Assembly: GCF_001623075.1 (NCBI RefSeq)
Contig: NZ_LMCF01000094.1
Coordinates: 1-36,854, forward strand
From: Pseudovibrio sp. Ad37
GTDB lineage: Bacteria; Pseudomonadota; Alphaproteobacteria; Rhizobiales; Stappiaceae
Reading direction: 5' to 3'
Length of the DNA: 36,854 bases
Shown here: piece by piece, positions 24,524 to 33,037 of the stretch
How positions within the stretch are numbered: position 1 is the stretch's first letter
How the letters are laid out: each line of letters opens with the position of its first letter
Notes under the pieces: generated by a model
Databases searched by the model: none
What the model was told of the DNA's origin: nothing
What the model saw: the letters and a program-made list of their open reading frames with translations, nothing else
Made by a program: the position numbers and the translations under genes

Positions 24524-24785
24524 TGGAATTAGCGTGCTTGTAAAGAGGCTTAGCGTAGTTTGTTAAAGAAAATTCAGAGAACACCAAAGAGGCATGACTT
24601 GAATTCAGCCACACATGATCAAAACCGGTGGAATGAACTGAAGATGGCTCCGCACAGACGAGCCTGGAGTTCGTCGATTTGCGGCAAGGCCTGTGTTTCG
24701 CACAAGCATTGGAAAATGCTGACTGATACACTTTAAGCCTCCCTCTTACAGTGTGACAGTTCTCTAAAATTTCATGGGCAGTTTC

Positions 24786-24795
24786 TTTGCGTCAG
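24786..24795. promoter_or_regulatory. TTTGCGTCAG motif shared with the purU upstream region
   Basis: TTTGCGTCAG here is identical to 18743-18752 upstream of purU, in the same orientation relative to a minus-strand catabolic unit; TTTGCGTC occurs once more at 18690. It is a candidate half-site for a GlxA-type regulator. The distance to gbcA (about 390 bases) is long. Confidence 0.3.
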
Positions 24796-25086
24796 GCCCG
24801 TGAAACTCGAGAGTAATCAGGAAATCTAGTTCGAATTAATCTCATGGAGGCAGGAAGTTTGAGGCACATTGACAGTAAAAATGCGACGCCTCTACGTTGC
24901 TCCCGCTGCAAATTCAAGACAGCCTCAACCACACGGTGAATTGGTAGGTTGAATGAGTGAGATTCTGGGGAGAAATGCTGCAGAAAATGCTTAGGTGTCT
25001 GATGAAAACATCAGGTTGATCCGCAGGAAGTATGAGCAAAAGCTCAAATAAAATTGAAGAGAGGCAGGATAAATGCGCTCAAGAAA

Positions 25087-25109
25087 AATGCGGCCCTAAA
25101 GGCCGCATT
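25087..25109 (-). terminator. Intrinsic terminator of the soxBDAG operon
   Basis: AATGCGGCC (25087-25095) and GGCCGCATT (25101-25109) form a 9-bp stem with a 5-base loop. On the minus strand the stem is followed by TTTTTCTTG. The upstream arm encodes the last residues of SoxG, and the stop codon sits in the loop, so termination is built into the gene end. Confidence 0.8.
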
Positions 25110-25608
25110 CAAACTCCGCAACAGCGACTGTCAGCAGCCCCATTACATGGGGCACAAACGATCGCCAAACATCCAGTCGAAACTGGTTTTGCTCTTCTCG
25201 TGTCAGGATCACCTGCACACTATCAAATATAGTCCGCACCCCGCGACCACTCTTCAGCTCTGCAAGGTTTCGTGGACAGGACGTAGAGAGCAGCTCCTCA
25301 GCTTCAGGACCTGAAATCCGGATACTGACTTCACGACTGGAAATATCTGTCAGACTATGAACTGCGTCCGGATAGATCGCTGCCAATGACTTTTCAATTT
25401 CTGAACGTGCCTCCATCGGGCAGGTCAGCATCCACTCATCCGGCCCTAATTTGAGGGCAGTCATATCGCCTGACTGAGCAGTCTCGCTGATAGACGAAGG
25501 CAGCTCAAAACCGAGTGCTTTTGACATAGCAACGGTGTTTTCACGCTTGCAACGCAAACTAAAACGGCCCATTGCTGGCAGTGTTTCGACTGTACTATTG
25601 AAAGCCAT
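25096..25608 (-). CDS. soxG: Sarcosine oxidase gamma subunit
   Basis: The ATG at 25608 (MAFNSTVETL) follows GGGAGTGG and gives 170 residues, close to the usual SoxG length; earlier in-frame codons run back into soxA. The protein has the small GcvT-like fold of SoxG, with LKLGPDEWMLTCPME (strand-helix core) and SLTDISSREVSIRISGPEAEELLSTSCP. The gamma subunit supports assembly of the tetrameric oxidase and has no cofactor of its own. It is the last gene of soxBDAG, 13 bases after soxA. Confidence 0.88.
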   Translation of the reverse strand: MAFNSTVETLPAMGRFSLRCKRENTVAMSKALGFELPSSISETAQSGDMTALKLGPDEWMLTCPMEARSEIEKSLAAIYPDAVHSLTDISSREVSIRISGPEAEELLSTSCPRNLAELKSGRGVRTIFDSVQVILTREEQNQFRLDVWRSFVPHVMGLLTVAVAEFECGL

Positions 25609-25621
25609 ATGTGCCACTCCC

Positions 25622-28600
25622 TTACATCTTAATCCGGTCGCCATCAGGATCGTAAAACACGGTCCCGCTGACAGTTGCACGATGGGTTTGACCTGGCATG
25701 GGAATATCTATTGAGGTGCCATTCCGCTCAAAACCACCTTCAATCAAAGCCATAGCAATGGAGCGCCCCAGTACTTCACTCCAGTACGAAGACGTCACGT
25801 GGCCCAACATCTTAGCTGGGATAGCAGTGTCACCAGTCTCAACAATCTGCGCGCCTTCCTCCAGCACAACACTTGGATCTTCCGTCAAAAGGCCGACGAG
25901 TTGCTTACGTTTTGGCAACAGCATATCAGGCCGCGTCAAGGAACGCTTGCCGACAAAATCAGGCTTCTTTTTGCCAATGGCCCAGGTCAGCCCCGCGTCC
26001 GCTGGCGTAACAGTGCCATCGGTGTCCTGCCCAACAATGATAAAGCCTTTTTCCGCCCGCAAAACATGCATAGTTTCAGTGCCATAGACGCATATGTCGT
26101 ACTTCTTGCCTTCCTGATACAGCATCTCCCAAAGCGCGCGCCCATGCTCAGATGGAACGTTCACTTCAAAACCCAGTTCACCAGTAAAGCTGACGCGGAA
26201 GAGACGCGCTTCAAAACTACCCACAGTGCACTCTCGAAGTGCCATATGCGGGAAGGCTTCAGCAGAAAGGTCTGTACCTTTTACAAATGGTTCCAGGACC
26301 TTACGAGCATTTGGTCCATTCAGCGCAATGGTGGACCACTGCTCCGTCGTAGACGTGAGCCACACATCCAGATCCGGCCATTCAGTCTGTAAAAAGTGCT
26401 CCATCATGGTCAAAACCCTAGCAGCACCGCCAGTCGTGGTCGTCACATGGAAGCGATCTTCACTGATCCGCCCGATAACCCCATCATCCCGAATAAAACC
26501 ATCTTCACCCAGAAGCAGACCATAGCGACACCGACCAGATGCCAGTTTTGTCCATGGATTGGTGTACATCCGGTTCATGAACTCGGCAGCATCCGGCCCG
26601 ACAACTTCAATCTTGCCGAGAGTAGAGGCATCAAACATGCCGACAGAAGCGCGCGTTTCTCTGCATTCCCGCGCCACCGCCGCGTGCATATCTTCACCAG
26701 CTTTGGGGTAATACCACGCACGTCGCCACAAGGAGACAGGCTCAAACACAGCACCGTTCTCTTCTGCCCAACCATCAATGTTGGTCTTGCGCGTTACTTC
26801 AAACAGCTCGTCCTTGTGATAGCCTGCAAACGTCCCAAATGTCGTGGGTGTATAAGGCGGTCGGAACGTGGTCAGACCCACCTTGGGAGTAGGGCGCCCC
26901 AGCTCATTAGCAGCGATCTTTAGGCCGTTCATGTTTGACATTTTGCCCTGATCGGTCGCCATGCCATTGGTTGTAAAGCGTTTTACGTGCTCAATGGAGA
27001 GCATACCTTCGCGCACAGCAAGGCGAATATCCTTGGCTGTCACATCGTTCTGAAAGTCCACAAAAGCCCGGCCCGCCAGCTTGTCATCATTGCTCGGCAG
27101 CTCTTCCATAACAATACCGGAACCAGCGCGATCCCCATCAACATCAACGGAAAGACCTGGTGCATTCTGCCCCAATGAAATCAAAGCTTGCTGAGCTGCA
27201 TGCACACCATCATCAAAAGCAGCCTGCTGGCTCCATAACCCACGCCCACCACCGGCGATATGACACCGTTCGGTTCGCTCACCAGGCAAGTAGACTTCGT
27301 TTTCTTCATCCCAATGCAAACTGCCTTTGGTATGAGAGAACAAGTGAAGGGATGGGGTCCACCCACCACTCATCAAAACTGCATCGCAAGGGATGGAAAT
27401 GATGTCTGTAACGTGCTGATCGCCAGAAATTCTTCCGACTTTCACCCCGGAGACGCGCTTTGTCCCGCTTACTGACGTTACACTGTGACCTACCTTCGCC
27501 GAGATACCGCGTTTTTGGGCTTCCGATTGCAAGTAGTCATTCACAGTGGTGCGTACATCAACAATCGCAGGGATTTTCACACCTGCATCAGCAAGGTCAA
27601 AGGCGGCGTACCAGGCTGAATCGTGGGAAGTAACCACAACAGCAGCATTGCCAACCTTAACGCCATAGCGGTTGAGATAGGTCTGCGCCGCACCTGCCAT
27701 CATCACACCGGGGCGATCATTGCCATCAAACACCAACGGGCGCTCAAGTGCACCTTGAGCAAGAATGACCTCTTGTGCTCGAATACGCCACATTCGTTCT
27801 CGTGGAGCATTTGCAGGCGGGTTTTCCATGTGATCTGTGAGCTTTTCAGCAACGCCCACCATGTTCTCGTGGTAATAGCCAATGGCAGTCGCACGGGTCA
27901 TGATACGAACGTTGTCGCAGGCTTCAAGCTCAGCAATAACTGCTGCAAGCCAGCTCTCGGTGTTCTTCCCATCAATGGCGGATGGAGCTTCCGAAAGTAG
28001 AGAGCCTCCAAGCTCCCGGTTCTCATCGACAAGGACCACATCAGTTCCATTGCGAGCCGCCGTTAAAGCTGCAGCAAGCCCAGCAGGCCCAGCACCAACA
28101 ATCAGCAGTTCCGTATGCAGATAGCGCGAGGCATAGGTGTCAGCATCCGGTTCGGTTGGGGAAACGCCCAATCCGGCAGACGCGCGGATAACAGGCTCAT
28201 AAACCTTGTCCCAGAAGCTCTTTGGCCACATGAATGTCTTGTAGTAGAACCCGGCTGCAAACAGCTTGTGGAGCTTGTCGTTCACCGCTCCCACATCAAA
28301 GTTCAGGCTTGGCCACTTGTTCTGGCTAACAGTGGTCAGCCCTTCGTAAAGCTCCTGAACAGTAGCGCGGGTGTTTGGTTCAAAGCGACCTGCACCAGAG
28401 CGGGACGTTCCAATCAACGCGTTAGGTTCTTCTGATCCGGCTGTCACAGGACCACGCGGACGGTGATATTTAAACGAGCGTCCCATAAGATGAACGCCGT
28501 TGGCAAGCAGGGCAGAGGCAACCGTATCGCCTTCATATCCTTGGTAGGAAACGCCATCAAAAGTGAAGCGAACACGCTTGTCGCGATTGATGCGGCCTTT

Positions 28601-28624
28601 GCCGTCAACTCTCCAGTTGTTCAT
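25622..28624 (-). CDS. soxA: Sarcosine oxidase alpha subunit
   Basis: The ATG at 28624 (MNNWRVDGKG) is preferred over 28675 because it matches SoxA N-termini; the product is 1000 residues, the normal size. In order: an N-terminal 2Fe-2S-like domain without a cluster (about 5-100, with FDGVSYQGYEGDTVASALLA), an NAD-binding Rossmann domain (GAGPAGLAAALTAARNG about 175), and a C-terminal GcvT-like folate domain (about 600-980, with FRVSFTGELGFEVNVPSEHG). In the complex, sarcosine is oxidised at the beta subunit and its methyl carbon is captured on THF in the alpha subunit, giving glycine, methylene-THF and H2O2. The start overlaps soxD by 20 bases. Confidence 0.94.
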   Translation of the reverse strand: MNNWRVDGKGRINRDKRVRFTFDGVSYQGYEGDTVASALLANGVHLMGRSFKYHRPRGPVTAGSEEPNALIGTSRSGAGRFEPNTRATVQELYEGLTTVSQNKWPSLNFDVGAVNDKLHKLFAAGFYYKTFMWPKSFWDKVYEPVIRASAGLGVSPTEPDADTYASRYLHTELLIVGAGPAGLAAALTAARNGTDVVLVDENRELGGSLLSEAPSAIDGKNTESWLAAVIAELEACDNVRIMTRATAIGYYHENMVGVAEKLTDHMENPPANAPRERMWRIRAQEVILAQGALERPLVFDGNDRPGVMMAGAAQTYLNRYGVKVGNAAVVVTSHDSAWYAAFDLADAGVKIPAIVDVRTTVNDYLQSEAQKRGISAKVGHSVTSVSGTKRVSGVKVGRISGDQHVTDIISIPCDAVLMSGGWTPSLHLFSHTKGSLHWDEENEVYLPGERTERCHIAGGGRGLWSQQAAFDDGVHAAQQALISLGQNAPGLSVDVDGDRAGSGIVMEELPSNDDKLAGRAFVDFQNDVTAKDIRLAVREGMLSIEHVKRFTTNGMATDQGKMSNMNGLKIAANELGRPTPKVGLTTFRPPYTPTTFGTFAGYHKDELFEVTRKTNIDGWAEENGAVFEPVSLWRRAWYYPKAGEDMHAAVARECRETRASVGMFDASTLGKIEVVGPDAAEFMNRMYTNPWTKLASGRCRYGLLLGEDGFIRDDGVIGRISEDRFHVTTTTGGAARVLTMMEHFLQTEWPDLDVWLTSTTEQWSTIALNGPNARKVLEPFVKGTDLSAEAFPHMALRECTVGSFEARLFRVSFTGELGFEVNVPSEHGRALWEMLYQEGKKYDICVYGTETMHVLRAEKGFIIVGQDTDGTVTPADAGLTWAIGKKKPDFVGKRSLTRPDMLLPKRKQLVGLLTEDPSVVLEEGAQIVETGDTAIPAKMLGHVTSSYWSEVLGRSIAMALIEGGFERNGTSIDIPMPGQTHRATVSGTVFYDPDGDRIKM

Positions 28625-28922
28625 TGTTCTCTTCACCTTCTGCGTGGCTAGTCGGGCAGGCCTGTCCAATCTCATAGGTGGCGATGAATTTGTCGCTCAC
28701 AGTGTTCCGCAGAGCGTTGAAATAACGCCCACAACCATGTGAGTGTCGCCATTGCTCGGCATGATCTCCGCGTACATTGGAGCGAATGAACAGATAGTCG
28801 CGCCATTCAGCATCTGTTTGCTCAGCTGGATTTTCCGGGCGTGCGATATGCGCTTGCCCGGCATATTCAAATTCCAACTCAGGCAACTTTTCCTTGCAAT
28901 AAGGACAGTGGATTAAGAGCAT
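28605..28922 (-). CDS. soxD: Sarcosine oxidase delta subunit
   Basis: A 105-residue zinc-binding subunit. The ligand set is visible: Cys6 and Cys9 (CPYC), then a His in RHSHGC (residues 59-64) and Cys64. The length and the GRYFNALRNTVSD segment are typical of SoxD. It lies 12 bases after soxB and its end overlaps soxA by 20 bases, implying coupled translation of the four subunits. Confidence 0.92.
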   Translation of the reverse strand: MLLIHCPYCKEKLPELEFEYAGQAHIARPENPAEQTDAEWRDYLFIRSNVRGDHAEQWRHSHGCGRYFNALRNTVSDKFIATYEIGQACPTSHAEGEENNEQLES

Positions 28923-28934
28923 CAGGCTGCCTCC

Positions 28935-30188
28935 TTAGTGCGCCACGGCAGCAGCTGCTGCTTCATCAATCAAACGACCTGTTTCAAAACGCGAGAGCGT
29001 AAACGGCGCATTGATAGGGTGAGGTTCATCTTTTGCAATTGTGTGCGCAAAAACATGCGCAGAGCCCGGCGTTGCCTTGAAGCCGCCCGTACCCCAACCA
29101 CAATTGAGGTAGAGGCCTTGCACAGGGGTCTTTCCAAGGATTGGAGAACGGTCAGGCGTCACATCAACCACACCGCCCCATTTGCGCAGCATGCGCATAC
29201 GGCGGAAAATCGGGAACACTTCGCAAATGGCAGCAAGCGTATGCTCTATCAACGGCAAGCCACCGCGTTGAGAGTAAGAAACGTACTGATCAGTTCCAGA
29301 ACCAATCACCAGCTCGCCCTTGTCAGACTGGCTGATGTAGGCGTGTACACTGTTGGACATTACCACTTGAGGAAAGATCGGCTTAACAGGTTCAGACACA
29401 AGCGCCTGAAGAGGATAGCTTTCTAGAGGAAGCTGCACACCGGCAGTATCCATCACCACAGAGGTTCCGCCAGCTGCAGAAACCGCGATCTTTTTAGCCT
29501 TCACAAAACCACGTGCAGTTTGAAGGCCTGTGACAGATCCGTCTAGTCCTCGTTCGATGGAAAGAACCGGACAGTTCTGAATAATATCAACGCCTCTTGC
29601 CGCCGCAGCGCGTGCATAACCCCAAGCCACTGCGTCATGCCGTGCCGTTCCACCACGTTGCTGAAATGCGGCTCCCATCACAGGATAACGAGCATTGGCC
29701 GCGATGTTGAGGGGCGGGCACTTTTCTTTGGCCTGTTCAGGAGTGAGCCAGACATTATCAACGCCGTTCAAACGATTGGAGTGAATGTGACGCTTGAAGC
29801 TCTGCACATCATGAACGTTGTGCGCCAGCATCATCACACCGCGCTGCGAGAACATGACGTTGTAGTTCAGGTCCTGACTAAGCCCATCCCATAGATCTAC
29901 GGCATGGTCATAAAGGCGCGCACTTTCATCATAAAGGTAGTTCGAGCGAATGATGGTCGTGTTCCGGCCAGTGTTGCCGCCGCCAAGCCATCCCTTGTCA
30001 ATCACCGCCACATTGGTGATGCCATGTTCTTTTGCCAGATAGTAGGCGGCCCCAAGGCCATGCCCACCGGCACCTACGATTATGACGTCATATTCGCTTT
30101 TCAGCTCAGCGTCAGGCCATTGGGGCTCAACGTTTTTATAGCCTGTGAGCGCTCCTTTCAGGAGCGACATTGCGGAAAATTTTGACAA
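28935..30188 (-). CDS. soxB: Sarcosine oxidase beta subunit
   Basis: The start is taken as TTG at 30188: AAGGAGG lies 5 bases before it, and the resulting 417-residue protein (MSKFSAMSLLKGAL) has the family length and N-terminus. The ATG at 30170 would be 23 bases from that site. The FAD-binding motif GAGGHG is at 39-44. GGNTGRNTTIIRSNYLYDES (70-89) is typical of SoxB, and His184 in TARHDAVAWGYAR is the probable covalent FMN attachment site. The C-terminal CGWGTGGFKATPG loop is also conserved. The subunit oxidises sarcosine. It is the first gene of soxBDAG, divergent from the second GlxA-type regulator. Confidence 0.94.
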   Translation of the reverse strand: MSKFSAMSLLKGALTGYKNVEPQWPDAELKSEYDVIIVGAGGHGLGAAYYLAKEHGITNVAVIDKGWLGGGNTGRNTTIIRSNYLYDESARLYDHAVDLWDGLSQDLNYNVMFSQRGVMMLAHNVHDVQSFKRHIHSNRLNGVDNVWLTPEQAKEKCPPLNIAANARYPVMGAAFQQRGGTARHDAVAWGYARAAAARGVDIIQNCPVLSIERGLDGSVTGLQTARGFVKAKKIAVSAAGGTSVVMDTAGVQLPLESYPLQALVSEPVKPIFPQVVMSNSVHAYISQSDKGELVIGSGTDQYVSYSQRGGLPLIEHTLAAICEVFPIFRRMRMLRKWGGVVDVTPDRSPILGKTPVQGLYLNCGWGTGGFKATPGSAHVFAHTIAKDEPHPINAPFTLSRFETGRLIDEAAAAAVAH

Positions 30189-30286
30189 GGCTACCTCCTT
30201 GGAATTCAAGAGAGATTGCCCGCTATGTAAAAATGTGTATGGTACCCTTGCGAATATTATGAGGTATTTTTGCGCAGGAGATGCAG
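30189..30286. promoter_or_regulatory. Compact divergent promoter between soxB and GlxA-type regulator 2
   Basis: Only 98 bases separate the two starts, so both promoters and any operator must overlap here. AAGGAGG for soxB (minus) and AGGAG for the regulator (plus, 30276-30280) are clear. No convincing palindrome is seen, and the TTTGCGTCAG motif is absent (only TTTTGCGCAG near 30268). Confidence 0.45.
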
Positions 30287-31282
30287 GTGGAGAACGCAAC
30301 ACGGACCAAGCGGCAGCCCCGACCAGCGCTCAATGTTGGCTTCATTCTGGCCAACCGGTTCACATTGTCGGCCTTCGCCAGCTTTATTGATGTCCTGCGC
30401 CTTTCTGCCGATGAAGGAGACAGCAGCAGACCAATCCTATGCAGTTGGAGTGTCATTGCGCCTGATATGGAACCCATCCGAGCCAGTTGTGGTGTTCGCA
30501 TCCATCCTGATACCAACTTGATCGACCCAGCTCATTTTGATTACCTAGTGGTTGTTGGAGGTTTGATCGACCACATTGAGCGTTTGGATCGCCGCTATGT
30601 TGAGTATCTGAAATCTGCTGTGGCGAAGGATGTCCCATTGATAGGCCTGTGTACTGGCAGCTTTATCTTGCATCGTGCCGGATTAATGAACGGATATAAA
30701 TGTTGTGTGAGCTGGTTTCACCGGACGGATTTCCTGGAGCAATTTGACGGGCTGGAGCCAGTCTCTGATCGCATTTTTGTCGTCGACCGGGATCGTATTT
30801 CCTGTTCAGGAGGCACAAGTGCAGTGCATGTCGCAGCCCATCTGGTTGAGCGTCATGTCGGCCTGCGGCAAGCGCGCAAGAGCCTTCATATTCTGATGGT
30901 GGATGAAGCTCAGGATGACAGCAAAGCCCAGCCGTTCCTGCCCACGTCGCTCAAAGCGAAAGATAATCTGGTTCAACGGGCAGTGCTGATGATGCAGCAG
31001 GAAACAGAGAACTTGCGCAGCATTGAACAGCTCTGCAAGATGTTAGGTGTTGGACGGCGCAGCCTTGAAATGAAATTCAAATCTGACCTCAGTAAATCCC
31101 CAGCCGAAGCGCTTAGTCATATAAGGGTAGAAGAAGCCAAACGCTTACTGGGGGAAACAGAAGCAACCATCACAAATGTTGCCATCCGGTCCGGCTTTTT
31201 TGATGCATCCCACTTTAACAAAGTCTTCCAGAAACACACTGGTCTGACCGCAAGTGCATATCGTAATTTCTTAGCCGCTTAA
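30287..31282 (+). CDS. GlxA-type AraC-family regulator 2 (next to sarcosine oxidase)
   Basis: A DJ-1/PfpI-like N-terminal domain (about 15-190; IGLCTGSFILHRAGLMNG) is fused to a C-terminal AraC helix-turn-helix domain (about 225-330; IEQLCKMLGVGRRSLEMKF and ITNVAIRSGFFDASHFNKVF). It is clearly paralogous to the regulator at 19107, with nearly identical stretches such as VGFILA(K/N)RFTL and RIFVVDRDR. The GTG at 30287 is favoured over the ATG at 30281 because AGGAG directly abuts the ATG but is 6 bases from the GTG; the product is 331 residues. Divergence from soxB suggests a SouR-like sarcosine-responsive activator, with the other paralogue sensing betaine or dimethylglycine (inference). Confidence 0.88.
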   Translation: MENATRTKRQPRPALNVGFILANRFTLSAFASFIDVLRLSADEGDSSRPILCSWSVIAPDMEPIRASCGVRIHPDTNLIDPAHFDYLVVVGGLIDHIERLDRRYVEYLKSAVAKDVPLIGLCTGSFILHRAGLMNGYKCCVSWFHRTDFLEQFDGLEPVSDRIFVVDRDRISCSGGTSAVHVAAHLVERHVGLRQARKSLHILMVDEAQDDSKAQPFLPTSLKAKDNLVQRAVLMMQQETENLRSIEQLCKMLGVGRRSLEMKFKSDLSKSPAEALSHIRVEEAKRLLGETEATITNVAIRSGFFDASHFNKVFQKHTGLTASAYRNFLAA

Positions 31283-31536
31283 GAAGGCTTCTTCTTGAGC
31301 AGCGAACCCGCAAAGCCAAACAATCCTGCCCAGATAATTGAAGACAGCACTGTGAGGCAAATGCGCAGCAGGCCAGACATTTCTCCAAGAGGCACATCCA
31401 GCAGCCAACTGGCCGTAATAAAGGGGAACAAAAGAATATTCGCGAGTATTGGCGAGACCTGAAGGCCGATGAAAAACCCTAGAGGAACAGCAATCAGTCC
31501 GAATGCGGCCCCAAAAATGATGAAGAAATAAATCAT
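31279..31536 (-). CDS. Small membrane protein of unknown function
   Basis: An 85-residue hydrophobic protein with about three membrane segments (about 3-24, 30-46 and 56-78) and a Lys-rich cytosolic tail (LLKKKPS). Its stop codon overlaps that of the convergent regulator at a TTAA. A weak GAGG lies close to the ATG. I do not recognise a family. The regular alternation of hydrophobic segments and charged ends supports a real gene. Confidence 0.55.
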   Translation of the reverse strand: MIYFFIIFGAAFGLIAVPLGFFIGLQVSPILANILLFPFITASWLLDVPLGEMSGLLRICLTVLSSIIWAGLFGFAGSLLKKKPS

Positions 31537-31793
31537 GGCCTCAATGAAGTATGCAGTTTGATAGTCTCATCATCTCATTTTATAAGCGCATAAAACAAAC
31601 GAATTTGACTTTCACTTCACAGAATAAGAAATCAATATATTGAAGTTAGTTTTAAAACGAAAAACAAGTGATTTGATCGAAAAAATGACTAAGGTTGAAC
31701 TTTACTTGTAAAATATTTTTAATGAAAAGTAACTCAAAGTTTTGAATTTTCAATTTTTTGAGAATTTTTTCGATTGGAGAGGGAAGTCACATT

Positions 31794-32963
31794 TTGGACA
31801 CGATCCAGTTCAAATTGAATGCTGAACAAATTGGTCATCTGACAGATATTCGGCAAACACTGCATAAAGCGCCGGAAGCTTCTGGTGAAGAAGAGCAAAC
31901 TGGTCGCTTTATTGTTGAGCAATTCGAGCGGATTGGGGCTGATCGTATTGTTTCCGGGCTTGGCGGTTTTGGGGTGATTGCTGAGTATTGTGGTGCTGCA
32001 GATGGGCCAACTGTGATGATCCGGTGTGAGCTGGATGGGTTGCCCATTGAAGAGATCTCCGACGTTCCGTACCGCTCACAAACTCCGGGCCGTGGCCATC
32101 TGTGCGGGCATGACGGGCACATGACCATGGTTCTTGGTGTAGCTCATTTACTTGCCGCACAACGCCCGAAGCAAGGGCGTGTTGTGTTGATGTTCCAGCC
32201 AGCTGAAGAAACTGGAGCAGGGGCTGCGGCTGTGATTGAAGATCCGAACTTCGCAGAATTTCGACCAGATTTTGCGTTCTCGCTGCACAATTTGCCAGGG
32301 CGACCTTTGGGTGAAGTCAGCATCTGTCAGGAATATGCCAACTGCGCATCCCGTGGAATGCAGATCAACCTGCGTGGTAAAAGCTCGCATGCTGCCGCAC
32401 CAGAAGATGGCCTTTCCCCGGCCTCGGCGATCTCCATGTTGATGGATCAGCTCGCAAAGCTCGGTGTTGGTGGGGAGATGAATGATCAATTCACACTCAG
32501 CACATTAACTCATGCTCGTTTAGGGGAACCAACGTTTGGGATTGCACCCGGTTTTGGGGAGCTGCGCGTCACACTGCGGTCCATCAGTGATGCCCTGATG
32601 GAAGATATGATTGCCCGAGCGCAAGAGGCTGTAGCGCAAGCAACACCTGATCTGGATGTTGCAATCACATGGCATGATATTTTCCTCGCCTGTGTCAATC
32701 ACCCAGAAAGTCGTGAGCAGATTATTCAGGCAGCGAAGCGGATCGGCACTCCATTGAAAGAACTGGACTATCCGATGCGTTGGTCCGAGGATTTTGGTCG
32801 ATTTGGATTGGATGGGGCAAAGTCTGCGATGTTCTTTTTGGGTTCTGGAGAAACCCAGCCACAACTGCACAATCCAGACTATGACTTCCCGGATGCACTG
32901 ATACCAATCGGAGCAGAGCTATTCATAACGATCATTGAACAGCTTTTGGGACTTACTGACTAA
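31794..32963 (+). CDS. M20-family metallo-amidohydrolase (N-acyl amino acid / hippurate hydrolase type)
   Basis: The TTG at 31794 (LDTIQFKLNA) follows GGAGAGGG at a normal distance and gives 389 residues, the family length; a TTG at 31758 has no ribosome binding site. M20 hallmarks are RCELDGLPI (Asp81), GHLCGHDGHM (101-110, metal-binding Cys104 and His106), QPAEETGAGA with catalytic Glu138/Glu139, and FSLHNLPG with a metal-binding His. Members remove acyl groups from amino acids or conjugates such as hippurate or indole-acetyl amino acids. The substrate cannot be told from sequence. The 257 bases upstream are very AT-rich with no gene seen. It is monocistronic, closed by a strong terminator. 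Confidence 0.9.
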   Translation: MDTIQFKLNAEQIGHLTDIRQTLHKAPEASGEEEQTGRFIVEQFERIGADRIVSGLGGFGVIAEYCGAADGPTVMIRCELDGLPIEEISDVPYRSQTPGRGHLCGHDGHMTMVLGVAHLLAAQRPKQGRVVLMFQPAEETGAGAAAVIEDPNFAEFRPDFAFSLHNLPGRPLGEVSICQEYANCASRGMQINLRGKSSHAAAPEDGLSPASAISMLMDQLAKLGVGGEMNDQFTLSTLTHARLGEPTFGIAPGFGELRVTLRSISDALMEDMIARAQEAVAQATPDLDVAITWHDIFLACVNHPESREQIIQAAKRIGTPLKELDYPMRWSEDFGRFGLDGAKSAMFFLGSGETQPQLHNPDYDFPDALIPIGAELFITIIEQLLGLTD

Positions 32964-32972
32964 GGCTTGTTC

Positions 32973-33019
32973 AACTAACTGTAGCTCCATCTCTCTCTGA
33001 GGTGGAGCTACAGTTAGTT
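32973..33019. terminator. Strong bidirectional terminator hairpin
   Basis: AACTAACTGTAGCTCCA (32973-32989) pairs perfectly over 17 bases with 33003-33019 around a 13-base pyrimidine-rich loop, in the 74-base gap between convergent M20 and LysR genes. A short T-rich stretch follows on the plus strand. Confidence 0.8.
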
Positions 33020-33037
33020 TTGGTCCAGCGATAAAAC

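Larger units (their letters stand above)
24395..25086 (-). promoter_or_regulatory. Long upstream region of gbcA
   Basis: About 690 bases between gbcA and the end of soxG with no convincing gene; an open frame at 24411-24731 is Ser/His/Cys-rich with no ribosome binding site. Two elements stand out, listed separately: a 23-base palindrome at 24501-24523 and the 10-mer TTTGCGTCAG at 24786-24795. The gbcA promoter presumably lies here, and the length suggests a long leader or distal activator sites. Confidence 0.45.

Noticed and set aside
24411-24731. 106-codon minus-strand frame upstream of gbcA
   Set aside because: Ser/His/Cys-rich composition, no start signal, and it overlaps the palindrome; best read as non-coding.
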